NCBI RefSeq assembly: GCF_015776785.2
Contig: NZ_LFMD02000002.1
Location: 380,305-428,114, forward strand
DNA: 47,810 nt
Source: Kitasatospora sp. SUK 42
Lineage (GTDB): Bacteria > Actinomycetota > Actinomycetes > Streptomycetales > Streptomycetaceae
Direction: 5' to 3'
Positions 7,658-15,372 of this stretch are shown here, in pieces. The position numbers and the translations under genes are program-made. A model generated the notes under the pieces. The model did not search any database, was not told the origin of the DNA, and saw only the letters and a list, made by a program, of their open reading frames with translations. The stretch's first letter is position 1, and the number at the start of each line of letters is the position of its first letter.

Positions 7658-10159
7658 ATGGGCGAGGCGTGCGTACGGCCGGATTGCTCCGGCAGCGGCA
7701 GGATCGACGCCGACGGCTACTGCGACGAGTGCGGGCTGGCCCCGGCGGGGGCCTCCACGGCCACCCCGGCCGCGCCCCCGCCGACCACCGCCGGCCCCGG
7801 CTCGCCGTGCCCCCGCGACTGCTCCGGCACCATCGACCCGGACGGCTACTGCGACGAGTGCGGCCTGACCCCGCCCGGCGACGACACCGGCGTCACCCAG
7901 CCGTACGTCCCCTCCGCCCGGGTCGCCCCGGACTCCGGCCGCAGCGGCTCGGTCCGCTCGCTGTCGGCCCGCACTGGCTCCGCCCGCTCGATGTCCGGCC
8001 GCTCCCGCTCGCACCGCTCCACCCGCACCGGCAGCGGCCGCTCGGTCTCGGTGCGCTCCACCCGCGGCAGCGTCAGCGCGGGCACCCGCAACCGGCTGGG
8101 CGCCGGCCTGGTCAACGTGCCGACCGTGGAGACCGCCGACCCGGCGCAGGCGGTGCTGGCCAACCCCGAGGTGCCCGAGCGCAAGCGGTACTGCTCCAAG
8201 TGCGAGGCCCCGGTGGGCCGGGAGAAGAACGGCCACCCGGGCCGCCCGGACGGCTTCTGCACCAAGTGCGGCACGCCGTACTCCTTCACGCCCAAGCTGC
8301 GCCGCGGCGACCTGGTCGGCGGCCAGTACGAGGTGGTCGGCTGCCTGGCGCACGGCGGGCTCGGCTGGATATACCTGGCGGTGGACCGCCGGGTCAACGA
8401 CAAGTGGGTCGTGCTCAAGGGCCTGCTGGACACCGGGGACGAGGACGCGCTGGCCGCGGCCGTCGCCGAGCGCCGCTTCCTGGCCGAGGTCGACCACCCG
8501 AACATCGTCCGGATCATCAACTTCGCCGAGCACCCGGACCTGCGCACCGGCTCCACCGACGGCTACATCGTGATGGAGTACGTCGGCGGCAAGTCGCTCA
8601 AGGACATCGCCAACGACCGCCGCACCCCGGACGGACGGCGCGAGCCGCTGCCCGTCGAGCAGGCGATCGCCTACGCGCTGGAGGCGCTCCCGGCGCTGGG
8701 CTACCTGCACGGCCGGGGCCTGGTGTACTGCGACTTCAAGATCGACAACGCGATCCAGAGCGGGGACACGCTCAAGATCATCGACATGGGCGCGGTCCGC
8801 CGCCTCGACGACGACGGCCCGATCTACGGCACCATCGGCTACCAGGCCCCGGAGATCGCCACCGACGGCCCCTCCCCCGCCTCCGACCTCTACACCGTGG
8901 CCCGCACCCTCGCGGTGCTCACCTTCGACTTCCAGGGCTACAGCAGCACCTACCGCGACTCGCTGCCCGGCCCCGAGGAGGTCGAGGCCTTCGCCCGGTA
9001 CGAGTCGTACTACCGCTTCCTGGTCCGCGCCACCGACCCGGACCCGGCCCGCCGCTTCGCCTCCGCCGAGGAGATGGCCGACCAGCTCACCGGCGTGCTG
9101 CGGGAGGTTCTGGCGCTCCAGGACGACCGGCCCCGGCCCGCGCTGTCCACCCTGTTCGGCCCCGAACTGCGCGTCGTCGACACCGAGTTGGTCCTGCCCA
9201 CGACCCAGCCCGGGCAGCTGCGGGTGGCCGCCCTGGACCCGGCCGCCGCCGCACTCGCGCTGCCCATACCCCGGGTGGACCCGAGCGACCCGAACGCCGG
9301 CTTCCTCGCCACCGTGCTCGCCGTCGACCCGGAGGAGGCGCTCGCCACCCTGGCCGGCGCCCCCGTCGTCTCGATCGAGAGCCGGCTGCGCGAACTGCGC
9401 GCCCTGCTCGAACTCGGCCGCCACGGCACGGCCGTGAACGAACTGGCCGAGCTGGAGAAGGAGCACCCGGACGACTGGCGGGTGGTCTGGTACCGCGGCC
9501 TGGTCGCCCTGGTCGGGGCTGACCAGAGCGGTGAAGCCTCCCTCCGCGCCGCCGCCGAGGCCTTCGACGCGGTCTACGACGCCTTCCCCGGCGAGGCCGC
9601 GCCCAAGCTGGCCCTGGCCATCTGCGCCGAGCTGCTCGGCGACGGCGGCGACGCCGCCGAGTTCTACCGGCTGGTGTGGACCACCGACCACGCCTACCTG
9701 AGCGCCGCCTTCGGCCTCGCCCGGGTCCGGCTGGCCGAGGGCGACCGGCCCGGCGCGGTGCGCGTCCTGGAGTCCGTCCCGGCCACGTCCAACCAGTACA
9801 CCGCCGCCCGGATCGCCGCCGTCCGCGCCCGGCTGCGCGACCGGCCCGCCACCGACCGGCTCGCCCCCGACCTCACCGCCGGCTCCGAGCAGCTCACCGC
9901 GCTGCGGCTGGACGACCGCCGCCGCGAGGAGCTGTCGGTCGAGGTGCTCGGCGCCGCCCTGGAGTGGGTCACCGCCGGCTCGACCGGCGCCGAGCACGCC
10001 GGCGCCACCGTGGTGCTGGGACGTCCCGCCGTCGAGCGGGAACTGCGCTTCGCCCTGGAACAGTCCTACCGGGTACTCGCCCGGTTGGCCGACCGGGCGG
10101 AGACGAGGATCGAGATGGTGGAACGGGCCAACCGGGCCCGCCCCAGGACGTGGGTGTAG
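7658..10159 (+). CDS. pknG: PknG-type serine/threonine protein kinase with extra zinc ribbons and C-terminal TPRs
   Basis: 833 residues. Two N-terminal ribbons repeat the motif DGYCDECGL (Cys5/10/22/25 and Cys51/55/65/68). An Arg/Ser-rich linker follows (about 90-140), then the PknG rubredoxin-like finger (Cys179, 182, 201, 204). The kinase domain spans about 224-480, with Lys254 in VVLKGL, catalytic loop YCDFKIDN (Asp359, Lys361, Asn364) and DMG (Asp376). The rest (about 500-833) is helical TPR-like, as in mycobacterial PknG. There, PknG phosphorylates the FHA protein GarA and so sets 2-oxoglutarate and glutamate metabolism. Cytosolic, with no TM. GDDTGVTQPY at 74-83 is a candidate phospho-Thr site. 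Start ATG 7658 follows gggggctgagg. Confidence 0.9.
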   Translation: MGEACVRPDCSGSGRIDADGYCDECGLAPAGASTATPAAPPPTTAGPGSPCPRDCSGTIDPDGYCDECGLTPPGDDTGVTQPYVPSARVAPDSGRSGSVRSLSARTGSARSMSGRSRSHRSTRTGSGRSVSVRSTRGSVSAGTRNRLGAGLVNVPTVETADPAQAVLANPEVPERKRYCSKCEAPVGREKNGHPGRPDGFCTKCGTPYSFTPKLRRGDLVGGQYEVVGCLAHGGLGWIYLAVDRRVNDKWVVLKGLLDTGDEDALAAAVAERRFLAEVDHPNIVRIINFAEHPDLRTGSTDGYIVMEYVGGKSLKDIANDRRTPDGRREPLPVEQAIAYALEALPALGYLHGRGLVYCDFKIDNAIQSGDTLKIIDMGAVRRLDDDGPIYGTIGYQAPEIATDGPSPASDLYTVARTLAVLTFDFQGYSSTYRDSLPGPEEVEAFARYESYYRFLVRATDPDPARRFASAEEMADQLTGVLREVLALQDDRPRPALSTLFGPELRVVDTELVLPTTQPGQLRVAALDPAAAALALPIPRVDPSDPNAGFLATVLAVDPEEALATLAGAPVVSIESRLRELRALLELGRHGTAVNELAELEKEHPDDWRVVWYRGLVALVGADQSGEASLRAAAEAFDAVYDAFPGEAAPKLALAICAELLGDGGDAAEFYRLVWTTDHAYLSAAFGLARVRLAEGDRPGAVRVLESVPATSNQYTAARIAAVRARLRDRPATDRLAPDLTAGSEQLTALRLDDRRREELSVEVLGAALEWVTAGSTGAEHAGATVVLGRPAVERELRFALEQSYRVLARLADRAETRIEMVERANRARPRTWV

Positions 10160-10162
10160 CCG

Positions 10163-11443
10163 ATGCCGCAGCAGACCGAGTGCCAGAGCTGTTCCGAGCC
10201 GATGGACCCGGAGGACGCCTTCTGCGGCCGTTGCGGGACCGGCCGGGACGGCCGGGCGGCCCCGGGCGCGATGCCCGTGAGCTGGGCCGCCGCCCGCGGT
10301 GAGGCCGTACCGCCGCAGCGCGGGCCGGTCTGCGTGCACTGCGGGCAGGCACAGGTCGCCGAGGACGGCTACTGCGAGGGCTGCGGCGGCGCCCAGCCGC
10401 GCCCCCGCGACCACATGGAGAAGGCGCTCGCGGGCGTCGCCGGGGTCAGCGACCGCGGCGTGCGCCACCACCGCAACGAGGACTCCTTCACCGTCGCCGC
10501 CACCTCGCTGCCCGGCGGCGAGCCGGTCGTGGTCGCCGTGGTGTGCGACGGCGTCTCCTCCTCCGACCGCCCGGACGAGGCCTCGGAGACCGCCGTCGAC
10601 GCCGCCTCCGAGTCCCTGCTCAGCTCGCTGGAGGCGGGCCGGGACGCGACCGAGGCGATGCGCCAGGCGATCGCCGACGCCGCCAAGGCCGTCGCCGACC
10701 TCGCCATCGACGGCGCCGGGCCCACCCGCCCCGACCTCAACGCGCCCGCCTGCACCTACGTCAGCGCGATAGCGGCGGGCGGCCGGGTCACCATCGGCTG
10801 GGTGGGCGACACCCGGGCGTACTGGATCCCGGACGACCGCGCCGCCGCCGAGCCCTTCCGGCTCACCCAGGACGACTCCTGGGCGGCCCGGATGGTCGAG
10901 GCCGGACTGATGGCCGAGGCCGAGGCCTACGCCGACCCGCGCGCCCACGCGATCACCGGCTGGCTCGGCGCCGACGCCGAGGAGGTCGTGCCGCACACCC
11001 TGGACTTCACCCCGCACGTTCCCGGAGTGCTGCTGATCTGCACCGACGGGCTGTGGAACTACGCCGAGGCGGCCACCGACCTGGCCTACTTCGTCCGGCC
11101 GGACGCCCGCACCGAACCGCTCGCGGCGGCGCAGACCCTGGTGAAGTTCGCGGTCGCGGCCGGCGGCCACGACAACATCACCGTCGCGGTGCTGCCGATC
11201 GACCCGCCCGCGGCTGCCGTCGAGGAGGCCGAGCAGACGCCCACCGCCCTGGACCTGCGGGTGGTCCCCGCCCGGCCGAGCGCGGAGCACGGCGGCCGGG
11301 ACGTCGAGGAGGAGGAGTACGAGCCGACCCTGCCGGACCTCCCGGTGATCGGCTCCCCCGCCGCCCCGCTGCCCCCGGCCCCGCCCGCGCCCCCGACGTC
11401 CCCGGCCGTCCCGCCTCAGCCGCCGCACCCGCCGACGGCCTGA
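10163..11443 (+). CDS. PP2C-type protein phosphatase with two N-terminal zinc ribbons
   Basis: 426 residues. Two zinc ribbons come first (CQSC...CGRC at about 7-24 and CVHC...CEGC at about 57-74). A PP2C domain then spans about 90-350, with the metal-binding motifs in order: RGVRHHRNEDSF, VCDGVSSSD, GWVGDTRAYW, LLICTDGLWNY and GGHDNITVAV. It removes phosphate from Ser/Thr residues and is the natural counterpart of the kinase just upstream. A Pro/Glu-rich tail of about 75 residues ends PPQPPHPPTA. The ATG lies 3 nt after the kinase stop with no good ribosome binding site, so translation is probably coupled. The second ribbon carries EDGYCEGCGG, the same signature as the kinase ribbons. Confidence 0.92.
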   Translation: MPQQTECQSCSEPMDPEDAFCGRCGTGRDGRAAPGAMPVSWAAARGEAVPPQRGPVCVHCGQAQVAEDGYCEGCGGAQPRPRDHMEKALAGVAGVSDRGVRHHRNEDSFTVAATSLPGGEPVVVAVVCDGVSSSDRPDEASETAVDAASESLLSSLEAGRDATEAMRQAIADAAKAVADLAIDGAGPTRPDLNAPACTYVSAIAAGGRVTIGWVGDTRAYWIPDDRAAAEPFRLTQDDSWAARMVEAGLMAEAEAYADPRAHAITGWLGADAEEVVPHTLDFTPHVPGVLLICTDGLWNYAEAATDLAYFVRPDARTEPLAAAQTLVKFAVAAGGHDNITVAVLPIDPPAAAVEEAEQTPTALDLRVVPARPSAEHGGRDVEEEEYEPTLPDLPVIGSPAAPLPPAPPAPPTSPAVPPQPPHPPTA

Positions 11444-11564
11444 CGGCTCCGACGGACCCGAGGGCTCCGACGGCTCTGGCGGACCTGCTGAGACCTGACG
11501 AGACCGGACGGGACCTGACGGACCGCCCGCCCGGCACCCCGGCCCGCTGGACCTCCCCCCCCCC
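11441..11564 (+). repeat. Degenerate 10-bp tandem repeats and a run of ten C after the PP2C stop
   Basis: The gap to the VWA gene begins with repeats of ctccgacgg, then four 10-mers in register (ggacctgctg, agacctgacg, agaccggacg, ggacctgacg at 11481-11520). An uninterrupted run of ten C lies at 11555-11564. No gene or terminator is evident. The start of the VWA gene follows 48 nt later. Confidence 0.6.
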
Positions 11565-11611
11565 ACCGCCCCGACCACATCCGCCCCTCACCGACGGGAG
11601 CCAACCGCCCC

Positions 11612-12967
11612 ATGGCAACACTGGCGAAGCCGAACCTGCCCCGGTTCGACGTGGAGATCTTCCAGAACGAGTACCTGGCCGACGGCGCCCGCGAGGTCAA
11701 CGCCATCGTCACCGTCACCGCCACCGGCGGCGGCACCTCCGGCGGCCGCCCGCTCGGGATCACCGACGCCGGCGCCCAGGGCGGCGACGCCACCGCGGCC
11801 GTGGTGATCCTGGTCGACTGCTCGGGCTCGATGGACTACCCCAAGACCAAGATCAACGGTGCCCGCGAGGCCACCGCCGCCGCCATCGACGCGCTGCGCG
11901 ACGGCACCGCCTTCGCGGTGGTGGCCGGCACCCACGAGGCCCGCGACATCTACCCCGGCGACGGCACCCTCGCCACCGCCTCGGCGAGCACCCGCGGGCA
12001 GGCCAAGGAGGCGCTGCGCCGGCTCACCGCGGCCGGCGGCACCGCGATGGGCACCTGGCTGGCCAAGGCCGACAAGCTGTTCCTCACCCGCCGCGACATC
12101 GCCATCCGGCACGCCATCCTGCTCACCGACGGCAACAACGAGCACGAGTCGGCGGAGGACCTCGCGCGCAACATCGAGCGGGTCACCGGCCACTTCACCG
12201 CCGACTGCCGCGGCGTCGGCACCGACTGGCGGATCGACGAGCTGCGCAAGATCTCCTCGGCGCTGCTCGGCACCACCGACATCGTCGCCGAACCCTCCGG
12301 CCTGGCCGAGGACTTCCGCTCGATGATGACCGGCGCGATGGGCAAGCAGGTCGCCGACGTCGCGCTGCGGATCTGGACCCCGGCCAACGCCACCGTCAAG
12401 TTCGTGAAGCAGGTCGCCCCCTCGGTCGAGGACCTGACCGGCCGCCGCACCGAGGCCGGCCCCCGGGCCGGCGACTACCCGACCGGCTCCTGGGGCGACG
12501 AGAGCCGCGACTACCACGTCTGCGTCGAGGTCCCGGCCGCCTCGGTCGGCAACGAGATGCTCGCCGCCCGGATCAGTCTGGTGCTGCCCCCGCAGGTCGG
12601 CGGCGGCACCCCCGAGGTGCTCAGCCAGGGCCTGGTCAAGGCGGTCTGGACGGACGACCTGGCCTCCTCCACCCGGATCAGCCCCCAGGTCGCCCACTAC
12701 ACCGGGCAGGCCGAGCTCGCCTCCTCGATCCAGGAGGGCCTGGAGGCCCACCGCGCCGGGGACGTCGACACCGCCACCTCCAAGCTGGGCGCCGCCGTCC
12801 GGATCGCGCACGCGACCGGGAACGAGGGCACCTACAAGCTGCTGCAGAAGGTGGTGGACGTGGTGGACCCGAAGGAGGGTACGGTTCGGTTCCGTAAGGA
12901 CGTGAGCGAGGCCGACTCGATGACCCTTGAGACCCGGTCGACCAAGACGGTACGTGTGAAGAAGTGA
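11612..12967 (+). CDS. VWA-domain protein (TerY-like) with intact MIDAS
   Basis: 451 residues, cytosolic. An N-terminal strand region (RFDVEIFQNEYLADGAREVN) leads into a von Willebrand A domain at about 60-240. The MIDAS residues are all present: DCSGSM (Asp69, Ser71, Ser73), Thr in GGTAMGTWL and LLTDGNNEH. The C-terminal part (about 245-451) has a beta-rich region and a helical TPR-like stretch (LEAHRAGDVDTATSKLGAAV). VWA proteins of the TerY type occur with PP2C phosphatases and kinases as metal-dependent scaffolds, which fits this operon. The ATG at 11612 has gggag 13 nt upstream. It could hold kinase, phosphatase and FHA partner together. Confidence 0.9.
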   Translation: MATLAKPNLPRFDVEIFQNEYLADGAREVNAIVTVTATGGGTSGGRPLGITDAGAQGGDATAAVVILVDCSGSMDYPKTKINGAREATAAAIDALRDGTAFAVVAGTHEARDIYPGDGTLATASASTRGQAKEALRRLTAAGGTAMGTWLAKADKLFLTRRDIAIRHAILLTDGNNEHESAEDLARNIERVTGHFTADCRGVGTDWRIDELRKISSALLGTTDIVAEPSGLAEDFRSMMTGAMGKQVADVALRIWTPANATVKFVKQVAPSVEDLTGRRTEAGPRAGDYPTGSWGDESRDYHVCVEVPAASVGNEMLAARISLVLPPQVGGGTPEVLSQGLVKAVWTDDLASSTRISPQVAHYTGQAELASSIQEGLEAHRAGDVDTATSKLGAAVRIAHATGNEGTYKLLQKVVDVVDPKEGTVRFRKDVSEADSMTLETRSTKTVRVKK

Positions 12968-13040
12968 CCGCTGAAGACGTGATCGGGCCGGCCGCCCGGC
13001 GCGACACCGCACCACACCGGCCCGAAACGAGGGGGACCTG

Positions 13041-14204
13041 ATGCCGATCTGCCCGAGGGGCCACGAGTCGCAGGCCGAGGACTGGTGCGACTTCTGCGGC
13101 TTCCCGATGACTCCACCGGCCCCGGCCCCGGGTGCCCACGGGGGCTACCCGGGTGCGCCCGGCTCCGGACACGTGCCCGGCGCACCCACCGGGCACCCGC
13201 AGCACGGCGGGGCGTCCTTCGGTGCGCCGCCGCCTCCGCCCGCACCGCCGGGAGCCGTCCCGCCGCCGCCCGGCGCGTACCCGCCCCCGGGCGCCTACCT
13301 GCCGCCCGGGGCCGTGCCGTCGCCCGCGGCGCCGCCCGGCCTCACCGAGGGCCTGTCCCTCTGCCCGATCTGCCGCAGCCCGCAGACCGGCCGTTTCTGC
13401 GAGGAGTGCGGCTACGACTACGAGCTGTCCACGCCCTCGCGCCGGCAGGCCCCGGCCGTCGGCGTGCCCGGGCCCGGGCCGGCCCAGCCCCCGCCGCCGC
13501 TGAACATCCCGGCGTCCTACGGCGGCCCCGCCGCGCCGCCGCAGGCCCCGCCGATCCCGCAGCAGCCCCAACAACCGCAGCAGCCGCAGCAGCCCGCGCA
13601 GCCGCACACCTACGGCTACCCTCCGCCGGAGGGCGCCTTCCCCGAGTCCCTGGTGCGCGAGGACTCCGGCCCGGTGTACGCCCAGCCGACCGGCCCCGGC
13701 CCGAACACCCGGGGCGGCGACTTCGGCACCTCCTTCCACCTCGCCCCGCCGCAGCAGCAGTCCCAGCCCGAGGCCGTGCCGGTGGAGCCGGTCCGGCCCA
13801 ACTGGATCGCGGTGGTCTCGGCCGACCGCGACTACTTCACCGAGATGATGGCCCGCAGCGGCCCCGAGGCGGCCGGCCTGTTCTTCCCGCCGTACTGCCC
13901 CGAGCGCCGCATCCCGCTGACCGGCCGCGGCCAGCTGCGGATCGGCCGGCGCAGCCAGCACCGGGGCACCGTCCCGGAGATCGACCTGTCCGTGCCGCCG
14001 GAGGACCCGGGCGCCTCGCACCAGCACGCGCTGCTCGCCGAACAGGCGGACGGCAGCTGGGTGCTGGTCGACCAGGACTCCACCAACGGCACCACCGTCA
14101 ACGGCGGCGCGGAGCCGATCGCCCCGCACACCGCCGTGCCGCTGAACGACGGCGACCGGATCCACATCGGCGCCTGGACGACGATCACCGTGCACCGCGC
14201 CTGA
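13041..14204 (+). CDS. FHA-domain protein with two zinc ribbons and a proline-rich linker
   Basis: 387 residues. The protein starts with a ribbon (CPRGHESQAEDWCDFCG, residues 4-20). A long Pro/Gly/Ala linker, a second ribbon (CPICRSPQTGRFCEECGY, about 112-129) and a Pro/Gln linker (QQPQQPQQPQQ) follow. A C-terminal FHA domain lies at about 285-387, with the phosphopeptide-binding set GRRSQ, ASHQHALL and DSTNGTTVN. FHA domains bind phosphothreonine, so this is the likely reader or substrate of the operon kinase, analogous to GarA in mycobacteria. It differs from GarA in its ribbons, long linkers and a domain of about 25-30 residues before FHA (WIAVVSADRDYFTEMMARSG). Last gene of the operon; a strong terminator follows. 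Confidence 0.92.
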   Translation: MPICPRGHESQAEDWCDFCGFPMTPPAPAPGAHGGYPGAPGSGHVPGAPTGHPQHGGASFGAPPPPPAPPGAVPPPPGAYPPPGAYLPPGAVPSPAAPPGLTEGLSLCPICRSPQTGRFCEECGYDYELSTPSRRQAPAVGVPGPGPAQPPPPLNIPASYGGPAAPPQAPPIPQQPQQPQQPQQPAQPHTYGYPPPEGAFPESLVREDSGPVYAQPTGPGPNTRGGDFGTSFHLAPPQQQSQPEAVPVEPVRPNWIAVVSADRDYFTEMMARSGPEAAGLFFPPYCPERRIPLTGRGQLRIGRRSQHRGTVPEIDLSVPPEDPGASHQHALLAEQADGSWVLVDQDSTNGTTVNGGAEPIAPHTAVPLNDGDRIHIGAWTTITVHRA

Positions 14205-14220
14205 ACACCACTTCGCCGAT

Positions 14221-14238
14221 TGCGTCGGTGATGACGCA
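14221..14238. repeat. Short inverted repeat after the FHA gene
   Basis: Arms tgcgtc and gacgca flank 6 nt. It may be a small hairpin preceding the main terminator, or an operator. Confidence 0.35.
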
Positions 14239-14255
14239 TCAGTGACAACTCCGGC

Positions 14256-14297
14256 CGGGCCGGGCGGAATTCGACATCCGCCCGGCCCGCTTTTCTT
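14256..14297 (+). terminator. Rho-independent terminator of the PknG operon
   Basis: A perfect 12-bp stem (cgggccgggcgg at 14256-14267, complement at 14278-14289) with a 10-nt loop is followed by cTTTTCTT. It closes the seven-gene operon before the ABC exporter. Confidence 0.88.
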
Positions 14298-14340
14298 CCC
14301 CCCTTTCCTCAGGAAATCCCCGGATTCCCTGCCGCAGGTG

Positions 14341-14369
14341 TGCACAAAGTCCACTAGTGGCCCTATTCT
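14341..14369 (+). promoter_or_regulatory. Candidate promoter of the ABC exporter, near-leaderless
   Basis: A -10 word TATTCT (14364-14369) lies 8 nt before the ATG at 14378. A -35-like TGCACA (14341-14346) lies 17 bp upstream of it. The spacing predicts transcription starting at or next to the ATG, a common leaderless arrangement in actinomycetes. Confidence 0.5.
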
Positions 14370-14377
14370 CAGGGCTC

Positions 14378-15295
14378 ATGACTGCTGCTATATCCGCTGA
14401 CGGCGTCCGTCAGCGGTACGGGGATGTGCAGGCCGTCGACGGGGTGTCCCTCACCGTTGAGGCCGGCGAGTTCTACGGGATCCTGGGCCCCAACGGCGCC
14501 GGGAAGACCACCACCATGGAGATCCTGGAAGGGGTCCGCAAACCCGACGAGGGCCGGGTCGAGCTGCTGGGGATGGCCCCCTGGCCCCGCAATCCGAAAC
14601 TGCTGCCGCGCATCGGCGTGCAGTTCCAGGCCTCCGCTTTCTTCCGGAAACTGACGGCCCGGGAGACGATCCGCACCTTCGCGTCGTTCTACGGGGTCGG
14701 CCCCAAGCGGGCCGATGCGATGCTGGAGCGGGTCGGCCTCGCCGACAAGGCCGAGGCCCTCACCGAGAAGATGTCCGGCGGACAGGCCCAGCGCCTGTCG
14801 ATCGCCTGCGCGCTGGCCCACGACCCGGAGCTCGTCTTCCTGGACGAGCCCACCACCGGCCTCGACCCGCAGGCCCGCCGCAACCTGTGGGACCTGCTGC
14901 GGGACATCAACGCCGAAGGCCGTACGGTCGTCCTGACCACCCATTACCTGGACGAGGCCGAGGTGCTCTGCGACCGGGTCTCGATCATGGACCACGGCCG
15001 GATCCTGCACACCGGCGCCCCGGCGGCCCTGATCCGCGAGATCGACGACACCGTCCGGATCAGCGTCGCCTCCGGCCAACTGCCGGTCGAGCGGGCCCGC
15101 GAGCTGCTCACCGCGGCCGGCGCCGACATCGCCACCCTGGAGGACGACACCGTCTCGCTCTCCGTCTCCACCCGCCTCCCGGCCCCGGTGCTCAGCGTCC
15201 TGGCCGAGCAGAACGCGCTGCGCGGCCTCGAAGTGCGCGGCGCCACCCTGGAGGACGTCTTCCTCCAGCTGACCGGACGGGAGTTCCGCGCATGA
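14378..15295 (+). CDS. ABC-2 exporter ATP-binding protein (DrrA-like)
   Basis: 305 residues with the full nucleotide-binding set: Walker A GPNGAGKTTT, Q-loop VQFQAS, signature MSGGQAQRLSIA, Walker B LVFLDEPTTGLDP and H-loop TTHYLDEAE. A C-terminal extension with LRGLEVRGATLEDVFLQLTG is typical of the DrrA/NodI class that pairs with ABC-2 permeases for drug or lipid export. ATG 14378 is preferred to the upstream frame opening because a promoter-like -10 lies 8 nt before it. The stop overlaps ATGA of a 26-codon mini-ORF, which in turn overlaps the permease start. Confidence 0.92.
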   Translation: MTAAISADGVRQRYGDVQAVDGVSLTVEAGEFYGILGPNGAGKTTTMEILEGVRKPDEGRVELLGMAPWPRNPKLLPRIGVQFQASAFFRKLTARETIRTFASFYGVGPKRADAMLERVGLADKAEALTEKMSGGQAQRLSIACALAHDPELVFLDEPTTGLDPQARRNLWDLLRDINAEGRTVVLTTHYLDEAEVLCDRVSIMDHGRILHTGAPAALIREIDDTVRISVASGQLPVERARELLTAAGADIATLEDDTVSLSVSTRLPAPVLSVLAEQNALRGLEVRGATLEDVFLQLTGREFRA

Positions 15296-15372
15296 GCGAG
15301 CGAAGCAGGCGAATCATCAAGAGGTGCGCATGGGCGAATGCCCCTGCCGAGCGAAGCGAGGCGGGCGCATGA
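15286..15372 (+). repeat. Intercistronic repeat-like element carrying a coupled 26-codon mini-ORF
   Basis: Between ATPase and permease lies an element with two near-copies of gagcgaagc(ga)gg and three gcgcatg words. It opens a frame from ATG 15292 to TGA 15372 (MSERSRRIIKRC ... APAERSEAGA). The frame shares ATGA with the ATPase stop at one end and ATGA with the permease start at the other. I recall similar translated peptides (ERSEA..., GECPCRAKRG) at gene junctions in Streptomyces annotations, which suggests a dispersed repeat. I cannot verify that here. Confidence 0.5.

Noticed and set aside
7601..11578. A 1325-codon open frame on the minus strand across the kinase and phosphatase genes
   Set aside because: It is a shadow of very G+C-rich plus-strand genes with clear domains; its residues are low-complexity Gly/Val/Ala and match no fold.
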